Shown in pieces: positions 23,377 to 33,061 of a stretch of 64,000 nucleotides of DNA. The stretch lies in the NCBI RefSeq assembly GCF_025264645.1, contig NZ_CP073696.1, positions 434,001 to 498,000 of the forward strand, in the 5' to 3' direction. How positions within the stretch are numbered: the first letter of the stretch is position 1; each line of letters opens with the position of its first letter. Under the pieces are notes generated by a model. The model made no database searches and was not told the origin of the DNA. It saw only the letters and a list, made by a program, of their open reading frames with translations. The position numbers were made by a program, and so were the translations under genes. This stretch comes from Edaphobacter lichenicola (lineage in GTDB: Bacteria > Acidobacteriota > Terriglobia > Terriglobales > Acidobacteriaceae).

Positions 23377-24297
23377 GTGGTGAAGGGCTTTCTGGGCTAC
23401 TTTATTTTTGCGGTGGTGTTGGGTGGCGTGGGGTTTGGACAGGAGGCAGGGCCTGTCGTGTCGCATGAGATAGCGGCGAAGACCATTTTGCTTTGGCCGG
23501 ATGGGGCTCCGGGGGCGCGGGGGAGTGAGGATATAGATAAGCCTGCCCTGACGATATTTGTAGCGCCGGGCGAGAATGCTACGAAGACGGCTGTGGTGAT
23601 TGCGCCGGGTGGTGGGTACGAACATCTGTCGTGGGCGAAGGAAGGAACGGACTTTGCGCAGTGGATGAATGCGCGTGGTGTGACGGCGTTTGTTCTGCGA
23701 TATAGGTTGGGGCAGAAGTATCACTATCCTGCTGAGCTGGAAGATGCGCAGCGGGCGATTCGATGGGTGCGGGCGCATGCGGCGGAGTATGGCGTTGCCG
23801 CAGATCATATTGGGATGATGGGTTTTTCGGCGGGTGGGCACCTGACCGCTACTGCGGGGACGCACTTTGATGATGGGAAGGTGGGGGACGCGGATGTGGT
23901 GGAACGGCAGGGGAGTAAGCCGGACTTTCTGCTGCTGGCTTATCCGGTGATTACGTTTGAAGAGCCAGCCGTGCACAGTGGGTCGAAGAAATATTTGTTG
24001 GGGGCAGATCCTGATCCGAAGTTGGTTGAGTTGCTGTCGGACGAGACGCAGGTGACGAAGGATACGCCGCCGACATTTTTGTTTGCGACGACCGATGACA
24101 AGACTGTTCCGGTGATGAACAGTGTGATGTTTTATTCTGCGCTGGTGAAGGCGGGAGTTCCGGCAGAGATGCATCTGTTTCAGCATGGTTCGCATGGGGT
24201 CGGGCTGGCTGCGGGGAATCCGGAGTTAAGTGTGTGGCCTGATTTGATGGCGAAGTGGATGAGGGAGCGCGGATATATGGCTGCGGCTTCGCAATAG
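23377..24297 (+). CDS. Secreted alpha/beta-hydrolase (acetyl-xylan-esterase-like, BD-FAE/Aes type)
   Basis: 306 residues from GTG 23377 with AAGGGA 8 nt before. Signal sequence GYFIFAVVLGGVGFGQ. Alpha/beta hydrolase motifs: oxyanion-hole loop VVIAPGGGYEHLS (78-84), nucleophile elbow GFSAGGHL with Ser151, acid region TTDDKTVPV and His in HGSHGVGLA. Such esterases remove acetyl or feruloyl groups from hemicellulose; exact substrate unknown. It is followed 9 nt later by a small conserved gene, probably in the same transcript. Confidence 0.9.
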   Translation: MVKGFLGYFIFAVVLGGVGFGQEAGPVVSHEIAAKTILLWPDGAPGARGSEDIDKPALTIFVAPGENATKTAVVIAPGGGYEHLSWAKEGTDFAQWMNARGVTAFVLRYRLGQKYHYPAELEDAQRAIRWVRAHAAEYGVAADHIGMMGFSAGGHLTATAGTHFDDGKVGDADVVERQGSKPDFLLLAYPVITFEEPAVHSGSKKYLLGADPDPKLVELLSDETQVTKDTPPTFLFATTDDKTVPVMNSVMFYSALVKAGVPAEMHLFQHGSHGVGLAAGNPELSVWPDLMAKWMRERGYMAAASQ

Positions 24298-24306
24298 GAG
24301 TTTGTG

Positions 24307-24582
24307 ATGACGGTTGAGGAGTTTCTTAAGACTGAGGCGGGCGAGTTTCACGGGGCTTTGCTGGCTCTGTGGTGGGATGGGAGAGGCGATTGGGGGAAGG
24401 CGCATGAGATTGCGCAGGATATTGCCGGGGTGGATGGCGCATGGGTGCATGCCTATCTGCATCGCAAAGAGGGTGATGTGGGGAATGCTGGCTATTGGTA
24501 TCGGCGGGCGGGCCGGGATGTGGCGCGAGGAGATTTAAGGGTGGAGTGGGTGGCGATCGTGACGGAGATGCTTGGGCGTTGA
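24307..24582 (+). CDS. Small conserved hypothetical protein
   Basis: 91 residues from ATG 24307, with GGAG 6 nt upstream overlapping the end of the esterase gene. Reads MTVEEFLKTEAGEFHG, then LLALWWDGRGDWGKAHEIAQDI and DGAWVHAYLHRKEGDVGNAGYWYRRAGR. I recall this WWD...HAYLHRKEGD...AGYWYRRAG pattern from unnamed proteins in several phyla. It resembles a single TPR-like helical pair. Role unknown; co-transcribed with the esterase. Confidence 0.8.
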   Translation: MTVEEFLKTEAGEFHGALLALWWDGRGDWGKAHEIAQDIAGVDGAWVHAYLHRKEGDVGNAGYWYRRAGRDVARGDLRVEWVAIVTEMLGR

Positions 24583-24643
24583 GTGATTGCGGGCTTTTTT
24601 GTTCGAGGAACAAATGTTGAGATGGCGCGCAGTGGATTCTTCA

Positions 24644-24674
24644 AAGCTGCTCACGATGAGGCTGTGAGCAGCTT
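24644..24674. terminator. Bidirectional hairpin between converging genes
   Basis: AAGCTGCTCAC (24644-24654) pairs perfectly with GTGAGCAGCTT (24664-24674), with a 9-nt loop. It lies between the stop of the small + strand gene and the stop of the minus-strand cupin. T-runs are weak on both sides. Confidence 0.5.
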
Positions 24675-24698
24675 GCCGTAGGACTTCGCTAAGCATTG

Positions 24699-25055
24699 TT
24701 AGCGGAGGTAGCTGTCGTCTTTGTCGATCCAGTCCTGGCGGGGTGGGGCGAAGATGTCGAAGTTGATCGTGTCTTCGAGCGCTTCGGCGGAGTGGGCGAG
24801 GTTGCCGGGGATGACGAGGATCTCTCCTGACTTGACGACGTGGGTTGTGCCGTCGCCCATGACGAAGCGGAGAGCGCCCTGGAGGATGAAGGCTAGTTGC
24901 TCGTTGGCGTGGGAGTGGGTAGGAACGACGCAGCCCTTGGTGAGGACGATGCGGGAGAGCATGGCCTGGGAGCCAGTGACGAACTGACGGATGAGGAGTG
25001 GATTGAGCTGCTCTTTTTCAACTTCGTTCCAACTGTAGAGAGTTGCAGTCGACAT
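24699..25055 (-). CDS. Cupin-domain protein
   Basis: 118 residues, single cupin-2 barrel. Motif 1 is GCVVPTHSHANEQLAFILQGALRFVMG (His-x-His and Glu metal ligands), motif 2 is KSGEILVIPGNLAHSAEALED (Pro-Gly and His). Small metal-binding cupins serve as sugar isomerases, quercetinase-like or simply sensory proteins; no assignment is possible. The gene stands alone and is transcribed toward the esterase pair. Confidence 0.88.
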   Translation of the reverse strand: MSTATLYSWNEVEKEQLNPLLIRQFVTGSQAMLSRIVLTKGCVVPTHSHANEQLAFILQGALRFVMGDGTTHVVKSGEILVIPGNLAHSAEALEDTINFDIFAPPRQDWIDKDDSYLR

Positions 25056-25309
25056 GGTGGATGCCTTTCGGAGAATGAGTGCTGCTGCGTGACGCCTGTG
25101 GGAATAATTTCTCGCTTTGTGTTGCGCGCTCCCTTGTGTAGAGTAAAGCGAACCGGGGCGGTGCAGCGGGTGCTTCGCTACTTTCGCTCTTATGACGTGT
25201 GAAGATTGAGTCGTAGGCTGCCAGATTGGCGAATTGACGGCGTATCTCTTCTCTCCTGCTACTTTCGTTTTATTTTGAAATGAATAACTTTGAAACGGGT
25301 GATTGAATC

Positions 25310-26770
25310 ATGCGTCTTCCAGTAGCGAAGGTGTTTTCTGTTTTTCTGTTTGCGCTGATCGTTCTGATGATCGGCGGGTCGGTTGTGGGTGGAGCGCGGG
25401 TGATGGCCCAGACGGTGGTCCAGACGGCAGCTCCTGCGGCGACGAGCCAGGCGGATCGGATTGCTGCGCTGGAGAAACAGAATGCGGATAATGCGGCACT
25501 GATTGCGGCCGCGCAGTCGGCTGGGGATAACGCCTGGATGCTAGTTTCGGCGGCGCTGGTGTTGATGATGAGCGGACCTGGGCTGGCGTTGTTTTACGGC
25601 GGGTTAGTGCGAAAGAAAAATATTCTGGGCACGATGATGCAGACCTTCGCGATGATGGCGGTGATCACGGTGCTTTGGGCGTTGGTGACGTATTCGCTGG
25701 CGTTCGGCGAGGGGAATGCGTTCATTGGGGGGCTGCACAATGTGTTTTTGCGCGGGGTTGGGCTGGCGCCGGATGTGAAGTACGCGGCGACGATTCCGTT
25801 GCAGACGTTCATGGTGTATCAGCTGATGTTTGCGATTATTACGCCGGCGCTGATTACGGGCGCGTTTGCGGAGCGGATGAAGTTTTCGGCGATGCTGGCG
25901 TTTATGGTGTTGTGGGCGTTGATTGTGTATAGCCCGATGGCACATATGGTGTGGGGCAAAGGTGGGTTGTTGAATGCTTCGCTGGGCGGACGGTTTCCTT
26001 GTCTGGACTTCGCCGGTGGGACCGTTGTGCATGTGACCTCGGGGGTCTCGGCGTTGGTGACTGCGCTCTATTTGGGGAAGAGGCTTGGGTATCCGAAGGT
26101 GCCGATGCCGCCGCACTCGGTGGTGCTGAGCTTTATTGGCGCGTGTCTGCTGTGGGTGGGTTGGTTTGGGTTCAATGCGGGTTCGGCGTTGAGCGCAGGG
26201 ACACTGGCGACGTCAGCGTTTGTGGCGACGCACTTCGGCGCAGCGGCTGCGGCGATTGGCTGGAGCGTTGCTGAGTGGATTCGCCAGGGTAAGCCGTCGG
26301 CGCTCGGTGCGATTTCGGGCGCAGTGGCGGGGCTGGTTGCGATTACTCCGGCCTCGGGTTTTGTGACGCCTATGTCGGCGCTTTGGATTGGGCTGATCGC
26401 TGGTGTGTTCTGTTATTTGATGGTTGTAAAGGTGAAGGCGGCGTTTGGCTATGACGATTCGCTGGACGCATTTGGCGTGCACGGAGCAGGCGGGACGATC
26501 GGAGCGCTGCTGACGGGTGTGTTTGCGAACAGCGTGATCAACCCGATCTTCGGGGCAGGGAAGGCTACCGGGCTTCTTGAGGGGAATGGCCATCAGTTGC
26601 TGAACCAGTTTGTTGGCGTGGCGATTGCGTGGAGTTTGTCGATTGTGGGGACGCTGGTGATCCTGTTCATCGTCGATAAACTGATCGGGCTTAGAGTGAG
26701 CGAAGAGGCGGAGCGCGAGGGACTGGATCTTTCGCAGCACGGCGAAGAAGGGTACGATTGGGCGCACTAG
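25310..26770 (+). CDS. amtB: Ammonium transporter with cleavable signal sequence
   Basis: 486 residues. An N-terminal signal segment (VFSVFLFALIVLMIGGSVVG) and a linker containing QADRIAALEKQNADNAALIAAAQ precede eleven Amt helices starting AWMLVSAALVLMMSGPGLALFYGG. Conserved features: PCLDFAGGTVVHVTSG (ammonium-site Asp and nearby His), LLWVGWFGFNAGSALS, AFGVHGAGGTIGALLTGVF (second pore His). It conducts ammonium across the inner membrane and is blocked by GlnK. It is followed 42 bp later by glnK and then by glnD, the classic nitrogen-status cluster. Upstream, a weak sigma-54-like GG-N10-GC site lies at 25228-25241. Confidence 0.96.
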   Translation: MRLPVAKVFSVFLFALIVLMIGGSVVGGARVMAQTVVQTAAPAATSQADRIAALEKQNADNAALIAAAQSAGDNAWMLVSAALVLMMSGPGLALFYGGLVRKKNILGTMMQTFAMMAVITVLWALVTYSLAFGEGNAFIGGLHNVFLRGVGLAPDVKYAATIPLQTFMVYQLMFAIITPALITGAFAERMKFSAMLAFMVLWALIVYSPMAHMVWGKGGLLNASLGGRFPCLDFAGGTVVHVTSGVSALVTALYLGKRLGYPKVPMPPHSVVLSFIGACLLWVGWFGFNAGSALSAGTLATSAFVATHFGAAAAAIGWSVAEWIRQGKPSALGAISGAVAGLVAITPASGFVTPMSALWIGLIAGVFCYLMVVKVKAAFGYDDSLDAFGVHGAGGTIGALLTGVFANSVINPIFGAGKATGLLEGNGHQLLNQFVGVAIAWSLSIVGTLVILFIVDKLIGLRVSEEAEREGLDLSQHGEEGYDWAH

Positions 26771-26797
26771 ATTTCATCAGTAGAACGATTGGGTTGA

Positions 26798-27151
<354 letters not shown>

Positions 27152-27178
27152 CAATTTCTTGGAAGCCGGTAGTACGCA

Positions 27179-27566
27179 ATGAATGTGCAAGCGCACTCGA
27201 CGGAACCAATGTATCGCGGTGTTAGAAGCATGCGGTTACCACTTGGTAGCCCACGCAGTAATCCCTTATTGAGAGCTGTCGTCCGCTTCTTCTCGATTGT
27301 GGTACTACTCGTGTTCAGTAGCGGAATGCATGCTCAACCGGCATCTGAATCGTCGGGCGGCAGTTTGAAAGGCGGGGTGACAGATGTCGCAGAGAACGCA
27401 GGGATACAGCATGCGTTCCTTCTATTGCGTCATTCAGGAAGCCACGGCATCACTACCGTCACAACTGGAAAGAGTGGTCAGTTCGACCAGACACTTGAGC
27501 CCGGGTTATATGACGTTTTTGTTTACGGCTGATGGTTTTGTCCCGGTGTGCAAGAAAACCAGATAA
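27179..27566 (+). pseudogene. Frameshifted small exported protein with carboxypeptidase-regulatory-like repeat
   Basis: The first frame encodes 117 residues: a signal-type segment (VVRFFSIVVLLVFSSGMHAQ), then SGGSLKGGVTDVAENAGIQHAFLLLRHSGSHGITTVTTGKSGQFDQTLEPGLYDVFVYG and a stop. This is a carboxypeptidase-regulatory-like beta-sandwich. At the stop, the next frame continues with ADGFVPVCKKTR, the expected end of such a domain (LYDVFV-ADGF), before two stops. One base too many near 27529-27532 explains the break. It sits between glnK and glnD but has no evident nitrogen role. Confidence 0.6.
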
Positions 27567-27716
27567 TGACCATCTTCAGTCAATTTTGAAGAAGTGATTG
27601 CCAGTCATAACTTGTAGTACGTTGGCTGGAGTAAACGAAGTTTTGCCTAGTAGGTATAGCAACGCAATTACAAAACAGTTGGCTGTATGCTTAAGGTTCT
27701 TTCGAGCTAAATAGCC

Positions 27717-30353
27717 ATGCAAGAAAACGAGTCCACGGGAGGCGGGATGCGCGGAGTCTACCAGCGTAAGATGCTGGAGGTTCGTGGTGCGTTTGAGGCA
27801 GGGGGCGCTTCTGGTGCGGTGACGATTGCGGCGCGGGCAGCAGCGCTGGATGAGTTGGTGAAGGGCCTGTGGGGGCAGGCGGTGGAGCAGGATTCGCGTC
27901 TGCGAACAGGTATCGCGCTGGTGGCGGTGGGCGGTTATGGACGCCGGGAGCTGTTTCCTTATTCGGATGTGGACCTGCTTTTCCTGCTCGACGGCAAAGT
28001 GGCAGAGAAGGACGTCAAAGACGCGATTCGGCGTGTGAATCAGGAGATGTGGGACTGCGGGATTCGAGTTGCGCCGACGACACGGAAGCTGGCCGAGTGC
28101 GAGAAGTTCGATCCGGATAACGCGGAGTTTGCACTGTCGCTGCTGGATCATCGACTGGTGACGGGCGATGATGCTCTGTACGGAAGCCTTGCTGGTCAGA
28201 GTGTGCCGAAGCTGTTGCAGCGCGAGCACAAGGCAGTGATGATTCGGCTTCTGGAGATGACACGTGTGCGCCATGCCAAGTATGGGGACACGTTGTTTCA
28301 TCTGGAGCCGAATATCAAGGACTGTCCCGGCGGCTTGCGAGATGTACATGTGTGCGGATGGATGGCCAAGCTGCGAGAGGCAGCGGAGTTGGCGCAAAAG
28401 AAGGGCGGCAACACTGCCGTCACTTCAGCGGCTGATGGGGATGAGTTTCGCAAGGCGGTGGATTTTCTGTGGCTGGTTCGGTGTTTTTTGCACTACCGCC
28501 ATGAGCGTGACGACAACACGCTGGACTGGCAGGCGCAGGACGCAGCGGCTGAGGATGCGGTTGGATTGAAGGGGCGCAGGCCGAAGAAAGCGGATGCTGC
28601 GTATTGGATGCGGATCTATTTTCGTCATGCGAGGAGCGTTGAACGGCGAGTGACGCAGATGCTGGACGAGGTGCCTGCGCCTTCGAAGCTGCTGGGGTTG
28701 AAGCGGGAGCGGAAGATCGAGGTGGTGCAGCATGGGTTTCGCCTGGAGCGCGGTCGGGTGATACTGCAGGCGGCGGCAGAGTTTGGGCATGATCCTGCGG
28801 AGGATCCGGATGTTGTGCTGCAGGTGTTTGCTGCGATGTCGAAGACCGGGGTGACACTGGGACGAGACGCGGAGGAGCGGCTGGCGGAGGGATTGCCGCT
28901 GCTGTCAGCTCAACTGGAGGAGGGACCTGCGCTGTGGCATCACCTCCAGGGGATTTTGACGGGGATTCACGCGGGAGATACGCTGCGGTCGATGCATGCG
29001 CTTGGTGTGTTGGAGCTGCTGATCCCTGAGTTTCACGGGATCGATGCATTGGTGATTCGGGATGCGTATCACCGTTATACGGTCGATGAACATACGTTTG
29101 TGCTGATCGATACGCTGCATGGATTGGAGAAAGTTCAGTCGGGGGGGATGGCGGAGTGGGCGACACGGTTTGGTGGAGTGTTGCGGGAGTTGCCGCATCC
29201 GGGGTTGTTGTATCTGGCAGCGTTGTTGCATGACACGGGAAAAGGAAGGAGCACTGGAGACCATACGCGGGAGAGCGCGCGGATGGCAGAGAGTGTGCTT
29301 GAACGGTTGGAGTTGGACACGTATGAGAGCGGGCTGGTGGTGAGCCTGATTGCGAACCATCTGGAGATGTCGGCTGCGCTGCGAAGAGATATCTTCGACG
29401 CCGAGACGGTGCGGGCGTTTGCCGGGAAGATGCAGACGCCGGAGGCACTGCGGATGCTGACGCTGTTTACGTATGCGGATATCAACGCGGTGCATCCGGA
29501 TGCGTTGACGCCGTGGAAGGCGGAGAATCTGTGGCGGCTTTATATTGCCACGGCGAACTATCTCGACCGTAGCGTGGATGATGAGCGGTTGGGCGCGCAG
29601 GAGGAGAGCGAACTGGTGCATCGCGTGGTGGCTCTGCTGCCGGGGCAGAAGGCTGCTGTGAGGGAGTATCTCGAGGGGTTTCCCGAGCGGTATGTGTTGA
29701 CGAGGACGCCCGAGCAGGTTCGGATTCACTTCAAGATGGCAACCGGATTTGCGAGTGATCCGGTGCAGCTGGACTTTCGTTATACGGCAACGGTAAGCGA
29801 GCTGACGCTGGTGACTCGGGATCGGCCGCAGCTGTTTGCGACCATGGCGGGAGTGCTGGCGGCGTGGGGCATGAATATTGTCACGGCGGATGCGTTTTCG
29901 AATCGGCAGGGCGTCGTGGTCGATTCGTTCCGGTTTACCGATAGCTTTCGAACGCTGGAGATGAATGCCTCGGAGCATGAGTCGTTTGTGAAGAGCGTTC
30001 ATGATGTGATGACGGGTACGGTGTCGGTGGAGAAGCTGTTAAGCGGGCGACGGCGAGGGCGGCGGAAGGCTCCGCTGGTGGTGGTTGAGACACGGGTGGA
30101 GTTTGATGATGAAGCCTCGTCGCACAGTACGCTGCTGGAGGTAGTGGCGCAGGATACGACCGGGCTGTTGCGGGCGTTGAGTCTGACGTTGGCAGCGCAG
30201 AGCTGCAACATTGAGGTGGCGCTGGTGGATACGGAGGGAGAGACGGCGATCGACGTCTTTTACCTGACTCGTAGCGGAGCGAAGCTGGATAAAGATGAGG
30301 AAGTCGTGTTGCGACAGGCGCTGTTACAAGCTATCGAGGAGAATGCTCGTTAA
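27717..30353 (+). CDS. glnD: [Protein-PII] uridylyltransferase / uridylyl-removing enzyme
   Basis: 878 residues, the normal size. Nucleotidyltransferase domain with VGGYGRRELFPYSDVDLLFL (72-90; metal Asp residues in SDVD), helical GlnD domain (GDTLFHLEPNIKDCPGGLRDVH), HD domain with YLAALLHDTGKGRSTGDH (about 500) and IANHLEMS, and two C-terminal ACT domains beginning ELTLVTRDRPQLFATMAGVL (about 694) and LEVVAQDTTGLLRALSLTL (about 806) that sense glutamine. It adds UMP to Tyr51 of P-II when nitrogen is scarce and removes it when glutamine is high. It is cotranscribed or closely linked with amtB-glnK. Confidence 0.97.
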   Translation: MQENESTGGGMRGVYQRKMLEVRGAFEAGGASGAVTIAARAAALDELVKGLWGQAVEQDSRLRTGIALVAVGGYGRRELFPYSDVDLLFLLDGKVAEKDVKDAIRRVNQEMWDCGIRVAPTTRKLAECEKFDPDNAEFALSLLDHRLVTGDDALYGSLAGQSVPKLLQREHKAVMIRLLEMTRVRHAKYGDTLFHLEPNIKDCPGGLRDVHVCGWMAKLREAAELAQKKGGNTAVTSAADGDEFRKAVDFLWLVRCFLHYRHERDDNTLDWQAQDAAAEDAVGLKGRRPKKADAAYWMRIYFRHARSVERRVTQMLDEVPAPSKLLGLKRERKIEVVQHGFRLERGRVILQAAAEFGHDPAEDPDVVLQVFAAMSKTGVTLGRDAEERLAEGLPLLSAQLEEGPALWHHLQGILTGIHAGDTLRSMHALGVLELLIPEFHGIDALVIRDAYHRYTVDEHTFVLIDTLHGLEKVQSGGMAEWATRFGGVLRELPHPGLLYLAALLHDTGKGRSTGDHTRESARMAESVLERLELDTYESGLVVSLIANHLEMSAALRRDIFDAETVRAFAGKMQTPEALRMLTLFTYADINAVHPDALTPWKAENLWRLYIATANYLDRSVDDERLGAQEESELVHRVVALLPGQKAAVREYLEGFPERYVLTRTPEQVRIHFKMATGFASDPVQLDFRYTATVSELTLVTRDRPQLFATMAGVLAAWGMNIVTADAFSNRQGVVVDSFRFTDSFRTLEMNASEHESFVKSVHDVMTGTVSVEKLLSGRRRGRRKAPLVVVETRVEFDDEASSHSTLLEVVAQDTTGLLRALSLTLAAQSCNIEVALVDTEGETAIDVFYLTRSGAKLDKDEEVVLRQALLQAIEENAR

Positions 30354-30478
30354 GTTTTGAGGTTGGTATTGCGTGAGCGTGCAAATTTGAGCTGCAGACT
30401 GCTATTTTTGCTAGTCCGGTGCGAGAAAGTGAGCGAAATAAGTTATGCGGCGCGCGCAACCGGTTTTATAGTAGAGAC

Positions 30479-31096
30479 ATGAGCACAGCATCCAACGAGA
30501 ATACGAGCAACGGCCGACCGACAGCGACTCCACAAAAGAACGATCGCTACCTCTTCGGCAGTCTGGACAGCTTCGGGAAGAACCACGAGAAGGTGACTGA
30601 GGTGAGCTGGGGGGATCAGCAGCCGGAGGGTGTGGTGCTGGCGTCGATGGATGCTGCGATCAACTGGGTGCGAAAGAACTCAATCTGGCCGATGACGTTT
30701 GGTCTTGCGTGCTGCGCGATCGAGATGATGTCGATGGGCGGATCGCGGTACGATATTGCGCGGTTTGGGGCGGAGGTGTTTCGTCCGTCGCCGAGACAGA
30801 GCGATCTGATGATCATTGCGGGCCGCGTCTCGCAGAAGATGGCGCCCGTGATTCGGCGGCTATATGAGCAGATGCCGGAGCCAAAGTGGGTGATTTCGAT
30901 GGGTGCCTGCGCAACATCAGGTGGGGTGTTCAATAATTACGCTCTGCTGCAGGGTGTTAACCAGGTGATACCGGTTGATATCTATGTTCCGGGATGCCCA
31001 CCACGCCCAGAGCAGCTGTTGTACGCAATTACTCTGTTACAGGAAAAGATTCAGCAGGAGCGCGGAACGGTACGTAAAACTCTGAATTTGTCATAG
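30479..31096 (+). CDS. nuoB: NADH-quinone oxidoreductase subunit B, encoded alone
   Basis: 205 residues from ATG 30479; upstream in-frame codons to 30419 lack a ribosome site. The four N2-cluster cysteines are present: LACCAIEM (Cys78, Cys79), [14 protein letters not shown] (Cys144) and [13 protein letters not shown] (Cys173). It carries the [4Fe-4S] N2 centre that hands electrons to quinone in complex I. No other nuo gene is nearby, so it is either a dispersed nuo gene or a second copy. Downstream, a GTGCACT-GTATGG-AGTGCAC hairpin (31096-31115) overlaps the stop. Confidence 0.94.
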   Translation: MSTASNENTSNGRPTATPQKNDRYLFGSLDSFGKNHEKVTEVSWGDQQPEGVVLASMDAAINWVRKNSIWPMTFGLACCAIEMMSMGGSRYDIARFGAEVFRPSPRQSDLMIIAGRVSQKMAPVIRRLYEQMPEPKWVISMGACATSGGVFNNYALLQGVNQVIPVDIYVPGCPPRPEQLLYAITLLQEKIQQERGTVRKTLNLS

Positions 31097-31115
31097 TGCA
31101 CTGTATGGAGTGCAC
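31096..31115. repeat. Hairpin overlapping the nuoB stop codon
   Basis: GTGCACT (31096-31102) and AGTGCAC (31109-31115), perfect 7-bp arms with a 6-nt loop. No T-run, so it is a weak terminator candidate or an RNA-stability element. Confidence 0.45.
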
Positions 31116-31317
31116 GTTACTGGAAGGGTTCTTTAGGCAGGCCATCTGGAGTTTTTTGCTCGGTGGGCTGGTAACCTATTGAAAATAGTGTCATCGAGGA
31201 GTATTTTTTTACCCTGATACATAGCAACTGAAGTAAGCTGTTAGGAATCGAACAAAACAAAACGATCTCTGAATAAAGGTTCGTAAAAAACGCAAGACTT
31301 TGAGTGGAGGAACTCGA

Positions 31318-32946
31318 ATGGTTTATCGCCCGTTTCGTAGTACACGCCGGTTCATACTGGCTGCATGTGCAGTCGGTCTCGGAGTCGCCAATTTAAGCGC
31401 GCAGACTCCCAGCACAGCCGCCCCGGTGGGGCCTAACCCTTCCCGAGTGGATGTATTTTTGGGTTACTCCTATTTTGGGGCTCATGGACAAATTAAGCCC
31501 GCAGATATCAGCTACTCTTCCATCAATGCCGGCGCGATTGGCAGCGTAGCCTATTACTTCAGCAAGTATGTCGGCGGAGAGGTTATCTTCGCTGCGCATC
31601 CGAATGGTACGAACGACGATCTCTATACTGGCTCTGCCGGTCCCATCTTCCGCGCTCCGATGCAGAACTTTACGCTATTTGCGCACGGCCTGGCCGGCGG
31701 CGGCCGTCTTGACGGACCGAACTCCCACGATGGCACCTATTTCAACCCGTATCGTTGGGGCCCTACCCTGACGGCCGGCGGCGGCATGGACTACGATCTT
31801 CCGTTCTTCGACAACCGTTTCTCGCTTCGCTTGTTCCAAGCCGATTATCGTTACATTCACGCGAGCTACGGCGCTCCGACGCCGCCCCCAACTGCTGGAG
31901 TACTGGGCGGTCGCGCGAACCTGAGTGGTGTTGAGTTGAGCACCGGTATCCTGATGCACTTCGGTCACATTATTCCTCCTCCACCTGTGACCTACTCCTG
32001 CGTAGTTTCGCCTACGACTGTTTATCCTGGGGACCCTGTTACGGCGACCGGAACGGCGTTGAACCTCAACCCGAAGAAGACGGCGACGTACTCCTGGACA
32101 GCTGACGGTGGTGTAATCTCCGGCTCATCCACCACAGCCAACATCGACACGAAGTCTGCGGCTCCGGGCACCTATACGGTGAAGGGCCATGTCACCGAGG
32201 GCGCAAAGCCTGGCGAGACAGCGGACTGCTCGGCCACCTACACCGTGAAGCAGTTTGACCCGCCAACGGTAAGCTGCTCGGCGAATCCGTCGACGGTTGC
32301 TCCTGGAGATTCGGCAACGATCACCGCAACTGGTGTTAGCCCGCAAAATCGTCCTCTGACCTATAGCTACAGCTCGACAGCAGGTTCGGTATCGGGAAGC
32401 ACCTCGACCGCAACTCTGACGACGACCGGCGCAGCGCCTGGAACGATTACGGTGACTGCAAACGTGGTTGACGATAAGGGTCAGAGTGCATCCTGCACAA
32501 CGACGGTTACGGTAAATGCGCCGCCGCCGCCGCCAGCCCCAACGACCAGCGCTCTTTGCTCGATCAACTTCGATCGTGACAAGAAGCGTCCAGCACGTGT
32601 CGATAACGAAGCGAAGGCCTGCCTTGACGATATCGCTCTCAACCTGCAGCGCACTTCGGATGCGAAGCTTGCTGTGGTTGGCGATAAGGACAGCGCAGAG
32701 AAGAAGGGCGACCAGCTCGCTGCTGAGCGCGCTGTAAACGCCAAAGCCTACCTGGTAACGGAGAAGGGTATCGACGCTGGCCGTATCTCGGTCTACACCG
32801 GTTCGGATAACGGAAAGACTGTGACGACGACGTTGATCCCTGCCGGCGCCACACTGAGCACCTCTGGTCTAACCCCCGTGGACGAAAGCGCAGTAACGGC
32901 TAAGCCACGGACGGCGCCACCAGCGAAACACCACAAGAAGCAGTAA
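31318..32946 (+). CDS. Outer-membrane beta-barrel protein with PKD/Ig-like repeats and OmpA-like C-terminus
   Basis: 542 residues from ATG 31318 (GGAGG upstream at 31306). Signal sequence FILAACAVGLGVANLSAQ. Residues about 35-220 form a barrel-type domain (RVDVFLGYSYFGAHG, YVGGEVIFAAHPNG, PFFDNRFSLRLFQADYRYIHASYG, ELSTGILMHFGHI). Two homologous Ig/PKD-like repeats follow (VTYSCVVSPTTVYPGDPVTATGTA and VSCSANPSTVAPGDSATITATG), then a Pro linker and an OmpA-like domain (ALCSINFDRDKKRPARVDNEAKACLDDIALNLQ, KAYLVTEKGIDAGRISVYTG). Likely anchors outer membrane to peptidoglycan. A strong terminator follows. Confidence 0.85.
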   Translation: MVYRPFRSTRRFILAACAVGLGVANLSAQTPSTAAPVGPNPSRVDVFLGYSYFGAHGQIKPADISYSSINAGAIGSVAYYFSKYVGGEVIFAAHPNGTNDDLYTGSAGPIFRAPMQNFTLFAHGLAGGGRLDGPNSHDGTYFNPYRWGPTLTAGGGMDYDLPFFDNRFSLRLFQADYRYIHASYGAPTPPPTAGVLGGRANLSGVELSTGILMHFGHIIPPPPVTYSCVVSPTTVYPGDPVTATGTALNLNPKKTATYSWTADGGVISGSSTTANIDTKSAAPGTYTVKGHVTEGAKPGETADCSATYTVKQFDPPTVSCSANPSTVAPGDSATITATGVSPQNRPLTYSYSSTAGSVSGSTSTATLTTTGAAPGTITVTANVVDDKGQSASCTTTVTVNAPPPPPAPTTSALCSINFDRDKKRPARVDNEAKACLDDIALNLQRTSDAKLAVVGDKDSAEKKGDQLAAERAVNAKAYLVTEKGIDAGRISVYTGSDNGKTVTTTLIPAGATLSTSGLTPVDESAVTAKPRTAPPAKHHKKQ

Positions 32947-32970
32947 CTATAGTTGTAGTTCTGCACAAAA

Positions 32971-33003
32971 AGCTGACTGGGGAGGATCCCCAGTCAGCTT
33001 TTG
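32971..33003 (+). terminator. Intrinsic terminator of the OmpA-like gene
   Basis: AGCTGACTGGGG (32971-32982), loop AGGAT, perfect complement CCCCAGTCAGCT (32988-32999), then TTT. Flanking A and T tracts extend the stem. Confidence 0.92.
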
Positions 33004-33061
33004 TGTTGAAGGCTATATGTAAAATGTTCTACTCTTCAACACACAGATTGGATAACCTCCC

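Noticed and set aside
23197..24195. 332-codon minus-strand frame opposite the esterase
   Set aside because: His/Arg-rich, antisense to the alpha/beta-hydrolase gene with intact catalytic motifs.
28420..30002. Large minus-strand frames opposite glnD (342 and 365 codons)
   Set aside because: Antisense to a canonical glnD; Ser/Pro/His/Arg-rich shadows of its codon bias.
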